This document shows positions 46,112-54,889 of a stretch of 64,000 nt of DNA, in pieces. The notes below the pieces were generated by a model. It had not been told where the DNA came from. It made no database searches and saw only the letters and a program-made list of their open reading frames with translations. Both the position numbers and the translations under genes were made by a program. The number at the start of each line of letters is the position of its first letter. Position 1 is the first letter of the stretch. The DNA comes from Fulvia fulva (taxonomy: Eukaryota > Ascomycota > Dothideomycetes > Mycosphaerellales > Mycosphaerellaceae): assembly GCF_020509005.1 (NCBI RefSeq), contig NC_063013.1, forward strand, positions 2,170,001-2,234,000, in the 5' to 3' direction.

Positions 46112-47088
46112 GTACCCCCCCTCCCAAAACACGCCTCAGTCCTCTGAGCGTTATTCACCTTGTGAGGCCACTTGCCTGTCGAGCTCCATAATCGCGCGAA
46201 CGCCGAATCATCCTCTAGTGCCCTGTCGTCATCCGATAACATCGCATTCGCTCTATTAAGACTATCCTCGACCGGCTTCCTTCGAGAAACATGTTGCCTA
46301 GTTAGCTGGCTTGCCCTAGATCTAAGTCTGTCTTCGGCTCGCACTCGCGTATGATCCTTATGACCAAAGTTGGGTATCATTGTAGGCTCTGTAGGCTCCA
46401 CTCGAGTATCGAATATGTGCGGAGCAGATTCTATTAGAGGCAAGGCTCGAGGCGACTCATTCGTGACGGTGTCTTTCGGAATGACCCTGATCGAGTTGAG
46501 CCCGAGTATCTTAGTGGCTAGTAGGGACCAGTCAGATGGAGCTGCGAAGCCTACAGGCGTAGACAACTCCGGCCGGTTATAGTGAAAGTCTGTAACAGCG
46601 GCGGCTACGTGTTCAAGCATGTCCTCTGCAGGTTGCTAGGTCTTACCATCCTCCTCGTTCTGATATCCAGCCCATTTCACCTTGTACCATGTATCTACTT
46701 TGCGCTTGTGCCCCTTCTTCACCTTGCCTGCCCGCTTACGGGTGTACATGTCAAGGATCTTTTCCACCTCGTACATGTGCGTAGGTGCTGCCACTATATC
46801 GGCTGCTATATCAGCCTCGGTGGTGTCAGGTTCGATAGTTATCGGTGGTGGCGGCGCCAGATGCTGCCCTTCAAGTAGTAGGAAATCGGGGTGGTCGGCT
46901 CGTTGTAGTAGTGAGGTGTGGAAGCAGTTATCAAGTCCTACTAGAGCGTCTGATAGTTTCAGTCGATAAGAGAGTCTGGCTAGCATAACTTCCGTGATCT
47001 GGTAAGGGCCGGCATATCTCCTATCCAGCTTCTTAGATGGTCGAGTCGTGCGGATGTTCTTAGTGCTAAGATACACCCAATCACCCAC
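46112..47088 (-). pseudogene. G3 integrase C-terminus with chromodomain
   Basis: The frame 47088-46636 begins GDWVYLSTKNIRTTRPSKKLD and RYAGPYQITEVM (the GPY/F module). It then has a chromodomain-like segment (YEVEKILDMYTRKR, then DTWYKVKWAGYQNEEDGKT). A TAG at about 46637 separates a 194-codon tail (46620-46036) that runs into the LTR. A chromodomain at this place defines chromoviruses and is thought to guide integration to heterochromatin. Confidence 0.8.
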
Positions 47089-47229
47089 CTTGTAGTCTGG
47101 AGGAATGCTTCGGTGGCGGTTTGCTACCTCTGCTTAGAGAGCTTGTGACATTCGTATATTCTCTTAAAGGTGTTTGTGAAGCTCGCAAATTCGACGCACA
47201 AAGGTTTCTGCTGATCGCGCGTCCAGTCG

Positions 47230-48250
47230 CTAGAGAGTGGTCAGTCCTCCCTCCTTTCCAGCGTTCAGGTCAACTCGCTCTATGAACTCAGGGTTGTATC
47301 CTAAGGTGGCGTAGAACGGCGACACACTAGTAGTCTTAGACAGGTGATTGTTGATCGCGAACTGAGCAAGGCACAGCCATTCTGCCCAGTCATCCTGTGC
47401 CTCGTTAGTGAACATACGGAGATACTGTTCCATCGCCTGGTTAGTGCGTTCTGACTGTCTATCAGTTTCTGGGTGATACGAAGAACTTAGCTTGCGATTT
47501 GTGCGGAGCATCTTGCAGAGTTTCTTCTAGAAGGTAGCAACCTACTGCTTGCCACGGTCTGATGTAATGGTGTCAGGAAACCCGCGCCGACAGAACACAT
47601 GTTTGAGGAAAAGCCTTGCCGCATTCTGTGCTGTCATTGCGCTAATAGGGATCAGCTCGACTTCCTTAGTGAGCCTGTTAGTGACGGTCATAATGTTGTT
47701 GTAGACCATGCCGTCAAGAGTGCTGTCTAGGAGTCCGACAACGAAGTCGACTGCAATGTGTTTCCAAGGCCGATCTAGAACAGGAAGTGGCTGTAGTAAT
47801 CCTAGTGGCTGGGAGTGCAGAGATTTTGTTGTACGGCAGGTGCGGCAATTCGCGGTGTATCTGCGCACGGATCTCGCTAATCCAGGCCAGTAGAATTCAC
47901 GTGCTACGAGTTCATAAGTGCGAGCTCGTCCTGGATGGCCTACTGCTAGAGCGTCATGGTTTATCTTGATTATCCTGGTCTATAAAGCTTGGTCATTTGG
48001 TACCTATAAGCTCTAGCCGTCGTATTGGTTTCGAATATATAGCAGGTCGCCATCCACTTTGTAGTGTGCTAGGTGAATCTTCGCTCTCTGTAGTAGTGTA
48101 GGAGTACGGTCTTTCTGCAGGTCCTTAATCGCGGTCTTGAGCTCGTTATCGGTTACGTACGCCGTCGACATTCGATACTCGAGTTCGGCTTCCCGCTGAC
48201 TTTCACGCGTCGCCGGTTGTTCAGTAGGCGTATCTCGTTCTGTAGGCATA
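47230..48250 (-). pseudogene. G3 integrase zinc finger and catalytic core
   Basis: The integrase zinc region and core are in open pieces: RYTANCRTCRTTKSLHSQPLG and HIAVDFVVGLLDSTLDG (first catalytic Asp), TITSDRGKQ (second Asp; 47868-47542), then SYHPETDRQSERTNQAMEQYL (catalytic Glu) in 47511-47230. The piece 48249-48013 is the RNase H-integrase linker. Stops between pieces are TAG. Confidence 0.8.
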
Positions 48251-48621
48251 AACTCTTCAGCTTTAGGGTTTAGCGGTACTGGTTCCTCTTCTTCCGGCGC
48301 ATCTTCTACTATTGCCTATAGTGAGGCGATCTTAAGGAATCGCTTAGGAGGCAGCAATGTCTGATGCTAATGCTGGTTCCGAGGGTCGTCCACCCCCTAC
48401 GGAAGGTCCTGGCTGCGTCTCGTCAGGCTGTCTGGCTTTGTACCTTGAAGTCCTAGACGGTATATTATCTTGAAGTTGAACTGTGACAAGAACTCAGCCC
48501 AACGCGCTTGTCGCCGATTTAGCTGCTTTGTCGTCATGAAGTATTCTAGGTTCTTGTGGTCGGTGTAAATCTTGACTGGCTGTGAGTCCTCATCATCTGC
48601 CTCGTAGGCGAGCTCGGGTCT

Positions 48622-49986
48622 CTATTCCTCAAAAGCCTTGATGATGGCTAACAGTTCCTTATCATAGATTTCATAATTGCACTCCTGTGGACTTAACTTC
48701 TTCGAGTAGAAGGCCACAGGATGTAGCACACCATTCTCGTCATACTGCGAAAGCACGCCGGCGTTTACAAAATCTGAAGAATCTGTCTCTATTACTGTTT
48801 CCCTGCCTAGCACGTAATGTACGAGCATACCGGCTTTACTAAACGCAGCTTTCAAATTGTCAAAGGCTCGTTGGCAATCTAGTGACCATTGAATCCTTCT
48901 GTTCTTGTGATTGCTTGGTCCGTCCGACTTAGTCAGGTTTGTAAGAGGAGCAGCTATGCGCGAAAATGCTTCGATGAATCGCCTATAGAAGTTGGCAAAT
49001 CCAAGGAAGGCCTAGACATCCTTCAGGTTCTCAGGAGCTTCCTATGTCTGAATACATTCGAGTTTCTCGGGGTCCATCTCGATGCCGTTAGGGGTTATGA
49101 TTAGCCCAAGATACTTCACCTTCTGTTAGTAGAATTCGCTTTTGTCGATGTCCACTGTAAGTCCTACATCGCGTAGCTTAGTGAGAACCTTCCGCACGTG
49201 TTCAATGTGCTCCTCCAAGGTGTCACTGAAGATAAGTACGTCATCTAGGTAGGCCGACACAAAGTCGTCTAGGTGTTCTTACAAGACCTTGTTAATGTAT
49301 AATTGGAACGATGCTAGTCCGTTGCACAAGCCGAACGGTAACACTAGACACTCGTAGATGCCGTATCGTGTCGCAAACGCTGTCAACCACTCGTGCCCTT
49401 CAGCTATCCGTAACTTGTTGAAGGCTGCTACAATGTCCAGCTTTGTGAAGTACTTCTTACCGTATATGCGGTTGAGCGTCTCTTGTATCAAGGGAATCGG
49501 ATACCGGTTCTTGATAGTGATCGCATTCAATCCTCTGTAGTCGATACAAACACGCAGCCCACCTCCAGGCTTACGTACCACTAGCACTGGTGCAGGAGAC
49601 TGGTTCGTCTTTTGCCCTGCTTTCCGCACCTTCCCTTCAGATGTTTGCTCGTCTAGCCATTTCTTAACTGCCTCGTTCTCCTTCTCAGCTAGGCCGTAGG
49701 GCTTGCGGTATGGTGGCTCTTGTGGACCATCAGGCTTAATGTGAATCTCATGATCTACGCCTAGTCGGTGAGGTGGGAGTCCTTCATGATCCTTAGCTGA
49801 GAAAGCGTCCGCAATATCGTGGTACATTAGCGGCAACTTCTCCTTCGGGTTGTGATTGAACTGCTTGTTCAAGAATTGGTCCAGATCATTAGCAGCCATT
49901 GCACTCAGCTTAAGCTCTCCGCCGTCGCTCTCACGCCTAGTGGGCATGATGTAGAAGCACTCAGCCCTAGGCCGGTGCGCGTACAT
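48622..49986 (-). pseudogene. G3 reverse transcriptase-RNase H
   Basis: The frame 49986-49279 carries the N-terminal RT part: [29 protein letters not shown] (only partly quoted: RVCIDYRGLNAITIK), YFTKLDIVAAFNKLRI and LPFGLCNGLASF. The active-site region lies just left of 49279 after a TAG. RNase H follows at 48855-48622 ([33 protein letters not shown]). The G2 counterpart has the same order with many more stops. Confidence 0.85.
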
Positions 49987-50270
49987 CCCCCACGCGCGTT
50001 GAGAAACGCCCTAGCAGTCCACTTCTTCATCGTCTATGTCTTCCAGGTCATATGATGAGACATTCAGCTCTGCCCCTCCTACTGTGAAGCTCGCTGCATC
50101 TCTAGTGAAGGGCTCTAGTCCGTACCGTACTAGTGCCTGCTTCTTCTTCTCGCGGTGGTTCAGGGATTGCACTGTTGTCGGTGTCTTATTCTGTAGACAG
50201 TGACCAAAGCAGTAATCCGACCTGAATGCCACCTCGCCTGTCTCCTAGAAGATGTTTGGGTTGTGCGCTA

Positions 50271-52353
50271 GGGAACTGAGGTTCGCGTTCGGATTCGGCG
50301 TAGTATTACGTAGACGCGGTAGGCGATAGTCGCTATCGTACCTATATATTAGGCATTTAGGGTTAGTCGATACGTAAGAACCTATACGGTAGCGGTAGTA
50401 CTTACCCTACTTCTTAAGGTCTTCGCGCTACTTACGGTTAAGCGTAGGTAGGTTCTATAGATATGTCGGTAGATCCTCCTTCTTCTTGGTACCAGCGTAC
50501 TGTAGTGGGCGCTATACCAAGGCACCTGCTACACCGGCAGCGGCACTAGCAACTACGTTGCCGTTGTTCTAGTTGTTCTGGCCGCTATTGCTGTTCGAGT
50601 TGCTATTGCCCCGGGGGCGCTCCTTCTGCGGGTATAGTCGATCTGTCTCGTAGAAACTCTCGTCCAGTGCGGTGCACTCCTCGATAACGTCTTGCATGCT
50701 ATCTAGGCGGCGGTCGACTTCGCGGTCGCCGAAGGTCTTGATGAAGTACTTGCGGTTCAGTCGGTTGCGGAACAGCATGAGCTCGGTCTTATCGGTCCAT
50801 GACATCCAGGCGCGCAACTTCGAGTAGCGGGCATAGAAGGCTACAAAGGTTTCGCCTTGTTCTTGCTTGTAGGTAGCAATGTCAACCATAGCCTTGGTTC
50901 CCTCATTGCGTATGCCATATTGGCGTGTCATCTAGTCTAACAACTCTTCTCCAGTCTTGAACTCGTTAAAGGACTGCTGTCTAGGCACAGGGATCCTCGG
51001 CTTGATGCTTCGCTGAGGATCACCTTGTGTCCACCTATACACGAAGCGCAGACCATCTGCCTCAGTGCGGAAGGTTGCTACAGTCAGCTTTAGGAGAACA
51101 CTACTGTACCAGCTGTCGAAATTAGGGTCGTCATCGTTCTTGAAGTGCTTAGGGTCGGGCACACCCTTGCCGATCTCTATGCCGCGAGTGAGGGTGCGGT
51201 CAATGGTGAAGAGACGTTCTGGAAGGTCAACCAGTGGTGTCTAGGTGCGGGTGTTACGCATTCTCGAGTCACGACTGTTGTTAGGTCCTGGTCGCGGACG
51301 GTCGTTGTCACGTCCTCGGCCATTGTCGCCACGGTCATCGTCGTCTCTATCGTTATCGTTATCACCACCACCGCCACCGCCCCCTCCACCAGCAGCTCCG
51401 CGATACCTACGTAACAGCTGCTCGAGTGAGGTCTCGCGTGGGCGGGAACGAGAGGGTCGGCGGCCTAAGCGGCCCCTGCCTCCGTTCTGTGTAGTGTCTC
51501 CTGCCTCAAGCCGAGCCTTCAGGTCATCGACTTCTTGTTGTAGGGCCTAGTTCTTCGCCTCAGCATCTTGTGCCTTCTTCTTCTCCTTCTCGTAGATCTC
51601 GCTGAACTGCTTGTATAGGTTGTTAGCTTCCTTGTATTTCTTCCCCAGCTCTTGCAACTTAGCTAGGTCGCAATCCTTCTTGCTCTTAAGATCTGCTGCC
51701 ATTTTCTGTGTGACAAGCTCTTCACTTCGCAGCATCTTGTAGATGCGGTCGTATTCGGTGTACAGCGTGGTGTACTGGGTGTTCTAGAGGTCGTTAGCTC
51801 GCTCCATTACATCGAGTTATCTGCCCTTAGTAATTGCCGTGTTGACTGCTTGTAGCACGAAGTCGTAGGTGGTCTTCGGGTGTTAGGATGCAAGGGTCGT
51901 GAGGTTGTCTAGGGTGACATTCTAGTATTCGGATGCGAGAATGTGTTCTGCCTCGTCGAGTGATAGATACACCTCGTCTAGGTCGCCGCCTGGGTTCTCT
52001 TCGAGCTTGAACTCGAACAGTTCTGTAAAGTCAATCTCACCACCTTCTTCTCGCTCGAAGGCCTTCTGGTAAGCTTTATCAATCTCTTGTTGTAGCGCGA
52101 CACCGGTGTCTACTGTGACCCGCCGGTTATCGTCCTGTGTCTAACTCTGAGGAAAAGAGGAGAGGTCGGGGAAAAGAGATGTGCGCTGCTTACTTTTGCC
52201 CTTAGGCTTAGGTGGCGGTGGCATGCCGCCGTTCGCTGTTTGTGAAGTCATGTTGTCTGGGTTCGGGGGAGGCGTGACGGTGCCTGTATCCTGACTATCT
52301 ACGAGCGCGCGACCACCTGCTAATAGTGTCGCCGCGTTACGTTCTCTAGGCAT
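50271..52353 (-). pseudogene. G3 gag with a RIPed patch
   Basis: The minus-strand gag runs from the MPRERNAATLLAGG start region (52353) through open pieces 51735-51547, 51162-50932 (KHFKNDDDPNFDSWYSS) and 50931-50569 (FRNRLNRKYFIKTFGDREVD). It then enters a stretch at about 50275-50490 in which CpA/TpG is nearly absent. That stretch matches G2 42180-42386 almost exactly (one difference seen), while gag on its right side is largely unmutated. The patch ends at a 476-bp deletion junction (50267-50270). Confidence 0.75.
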
Positions 52354-52489
52354 CTGCGCGCTATACGCCTTACCGTGTTCTGTGTTCTGATGCGGCTCTG
52401 CGCGTTCTCGAGTTCTGCGGTTCTGTCTGTTCCTGTTGTTACGCGTCCCTTACCTAGATCCGCGATCTGGGTAGTAAGGTAGAACAAAC

Positions 52490-52673
52490 TGTAAGGGCGC
52501 GCGTACTATAGGGTCCGAATGAGATAGTTGTTGTTCTACGAAGCTACGAAAGAGGAGCGCGAGGCGCGGCGAAGTTATAAAGCAAAGCCAAGCCGCGCTA
52601 ACCCGATGCAGAAGGTCCGCGGTTTAGCCGGGCCGACGCAGCTACAGTGAGGGGTCGCGGGCTGCCCGTGACA
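52490..52673 (-). repeat. G3 right LTR (5' LTR)
   Basis: This 184-bp copy is identical by eye to 45928-46111 and is followed by the TCTTG duplication. Inside it (to the left) lies the hairpin leader also seen in G2. Confidence 0.92.
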
Positions 52674-52678
52674 TCTTG

Positions 52679-53209
52679 CCGTATATACGGTTAAGCGTCT
52701 CTTATATTAAGGGAATCGGATACCGGTTCTTAATAGTGATCGTATTCAATCCTCTATAGTCGATATAAACACGTAGCCCACCTCTAGGCTTACGTACTAC
52801 TAGCACTAGTATAGGAGACTAGCTCGTCTTTTGCCCTACTTTCCGTACCTTCCCTTTAGATGTTTACTCGTCTAGCTATTTCTTAACTACCTCGTTCTCC
52901 TTCTTAGCTAGGCCGTAGGGCTTGCGGTATAGTGGCTCTTATAGACTATTAGGCTTAACGTGAATCTTATGATTTACGCCTAGTCGGTAAGGTAGGAGTC
53001 TTTTATAATCCTTAGCTAAGAAAGCGTCCGTAATATCGTAGTATATCGGCGGCAACTTCTCCTTCGGGTTGTAATTGAACTACTTGTTTAAGAATTGGTC
53101 TAGATCATTAGTAGCCATTATACTTAGCTTAAGCTCTCCGTCGTCGCTCTTACGCCTAGTAGGCATAATATAGAAGTACTTAGCCCTAGGCCGGTACGCG
53201 TATATTCCC
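52679..53209 (-). mobile_element. G2 RT N-terminus, inverted segment beyond G3
   Basis: It continues the RT of 43668-45927 exactly where G3 entered (CTTCTTG|CCGTATATACGG) and aligns with G3 49460-49995, heavily RIPed. It ends at TTCCC (53205-53209), the reverse complement of the GGGAA at 43143-43147. The missing joint of G2 therefore lies across the inversion. Confidence 0.88.
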
Positions 53210-53729
53210 TGTCAGGGCGAGAGCCTGGCCTGTGAGATGCAAGGGTGAAAGCGAGAATGCAGGTGCGAAGTGCAGATGCCAAAGGGTATGGTATGATTGC
53301 TACACAAAACAAAAGACGAAGAAAGCAAGAGAGGCCTGGGGAAGGCCAGATATTTATACGCGACCCTCGCGAGTGCGTGTCCCCGCATCAACAGGGCTAA
53401 CCCGTGCGAAGCCGCGCTCAGCAGCTTTGCTCAAAACCTTATTCCAACCTGCCCTACGTTCCGAGTCTTCCACGTGCTTCTTCCAGGGTCCAGCGCAGTC
53501 GCGGGTGCTCGCGGGAGTGCCGTGAGTCACACAGTCACGAGCCGAAGTGAATCTGTCAAGGTTTGGTAGAGGGGTGAATTTGGAGGGCTGGGTCCCGTAG
53601 CGAATGTTGCGGGGCATGTGATTCTTGGCGCTCACACACCAAGCTGGACTGTCACTTCTTGACGACTTCTGAGCACTCTGAGGCTCTTCTGTCCCCACCT
53701 TCTGTACACTCTGTGGGGAGACCATGACA
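53210..53729 (-). repeat. G4 left LTR (3' LTR)
   Basis: This 520-bp unit runs TGTCAGGGCGAGAGCC...GAGACCATGACA on the plus strand. A TATA box (TATTTATA on this strand) is at 53351-53358. One base (GATGCCAAAGG) differs from the other two copies. Confidence 0.93.
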
Positions 53730-54886
53730 GTAGCCCCCCCGAACAAAGCTGAGTTCCTACGAAGCCGTAGTAGTTCCACATATCGAGGATGTTCAGCTTC
53801 AGTACCAGGCCTAGGCCTGATGTCATGGTCGATACACCATTGGTAAGCCCCGTCGAAAAGCTCAGATTCGAAGAGCCTGCCGATGTTGACTTCTGGGCCG
53901 TCTGCGCGGGCGTGGTATTCTTCGATTGCTTGACGATTGAAGATGATATGTTGGATAGGTTCCCATGAGGTATCCCACTCAGGGCAACCTTGCCATTCGA
54001 CTTCATACTTGATCGGCGGTAGTCCTTCAACGTCGTTGGGCTCTACGCGGATTCCCCGGATCTTGCGGACGGCATAGTCGTCAGAAGGTAGGTTAACAGG
54101 CTCGTCGACTTCTACTTCATCGGGAGGACCTGGCATGTCTTGGTTTTGGTTCGGGAATGGGTCCTCAGCCGCCGGCCGAAGGCGTACGGGATGGAAGACG
54201 TCGTGGATCTTTATGTTCGCAGGAAGAGCTAGACGGTAGGCGTGTGAACTGATACGCTCGGTGATCTCAAAAGGACCTAGGTTCTTCCAGTTCAGCTTCT
54301 TGGAGGGGCGGTCTGTCTTGATGTTCTTGGAGTTGAGGTAGACCATATCGCCTACTTGGTAGTCGGGAGCTGGCTGGCGACGACGATTGGCTTGATCCTC
54401 GTAGATTGCTTGTGCGTACACCATCTCGTCGTGAACTTCTTCATGGATCTGTGAGAGCATAGTAGCGAACTCGTCTGCTGCTTGCTCGTTTGCGTCTTCG
54501 GTAGGCGGGAGAGGTTCTTCTGGTTCCATGCCTGTACGAGGGTGGTAACCTCTCGTAGTATAGAAGGGAGAGTAGCCAGTAGTCTCCGAGTCCCAGTTAC
54601 GAGTAGCGAACTCCACCGCAGGGATATGCTGAGGCCAATCCTTCTGGTGGTAGTCGACGAAGCAACGAAGGACCTGCTCGAGGATAGCGTTCGTAATTTC
54701 GGTCTGGCCGTCGGTCTGTGGCTGAAAACTGGTCGAGAGGTTATGCTTGATGCCCAGGATAGCACACAGACGCTTCCAGAAGTGCGAGATGAACTGGGTG
54801 CCTCTGTCAGAGGTGATGCTATCCGGGAGGCCTTGAAAGCGCCAGACGAATTCGTAGAACAAGCGAGCAGTCTCCTTTGCGGTCAT
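53354..54886 (-). CDS. G4 pol part 2: integrase core to chromodomain, reading into the LTR
   Basis: The open frame of 510 codons follows the single TAG at 54890-54892. It starts TAKETARLFYEFVWRFQGLPD, with SDRGTQFISHFWKRL (second catalytic Asp) and FQPQTDGQTEITNAILEQ (catalytic Glu). A GPF/Y-like module follows (SKKLNWKNLGPFEITERI), then a chromodomain (YEVEWQGCPEWDTSWEP). About the last 125 codons lie inside the left LTR (53729 leftward), where the stop is found, so the frame overlaps the polypurine tract and LTR. It is the same frame as pol part 1. Confidence 0.85.
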   Translation of the reverse strand: MTAKETARLFYEFVWRFQGLPDSITSDRGTQFISHFWKRLCAILGIKHNLSTSFQPQTDGQTEITNAILEQVLRCFVDYHQKDWPQHIPAVEFATRNWDSETTGYSPFYTTRGYHPRTGMEPEEPLPPTEDANEQAADEFATMLSQIHEEVHDEMVYAQAIYEDQANRRRQPAPDYQVGDMVYLNSKNIKTDRPSKKLNWKNLGPFEITERISSHAYRLALPANIKIHDVFHPVRLRPAAEDPFPNQNQDMPGPPDEVEVDEPVNLPSDDYAVRKIRGIRVEPNDVEGLPPIKYEVEWQGCPEWDTSWEPIQHIIFNRQAIEEYHARADGPEVNIGRLFESELFDGAYQWCIDHDIRPRPGTEAEHPRYVELLRLRRNSALFGGATVMVSPQSVQKVGTEEPQSAQKSSRSDSPAWCVSAKNHMPRNIRYGTQPSKFTPLPNLDRFTSARDCVTHGTPASTRDCAGPWKKHVEDSERRAGWNKVLSKAAERGFARVSPVDAGTRTREGRV

Positions 54887-54889
54887 GCT

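Larger units (their letters stand above)
45928..52673 (-). mobile_element. G3: Gypsy chromovirus, same family as G2, lightly RIPed
   Basis: LTRs are 45928-46111 and 52490-52673, each 184 bp and identical by eye. The target duplication TCTTG is at 45923-45927 and 52674-52678. On the minus strand the order is gag (right), a deleted protease region, RT, RNase H, integrase and chromodomain (left). The polypurine tract reads GGAGGGGGGGTAC next to the left LTR. It sits in the RT gene of the inverted G2 piece. Several in-frame TAG codons and a 476-bp deletion relative to G2 make it non-autonomous. Confidence 0.92.
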
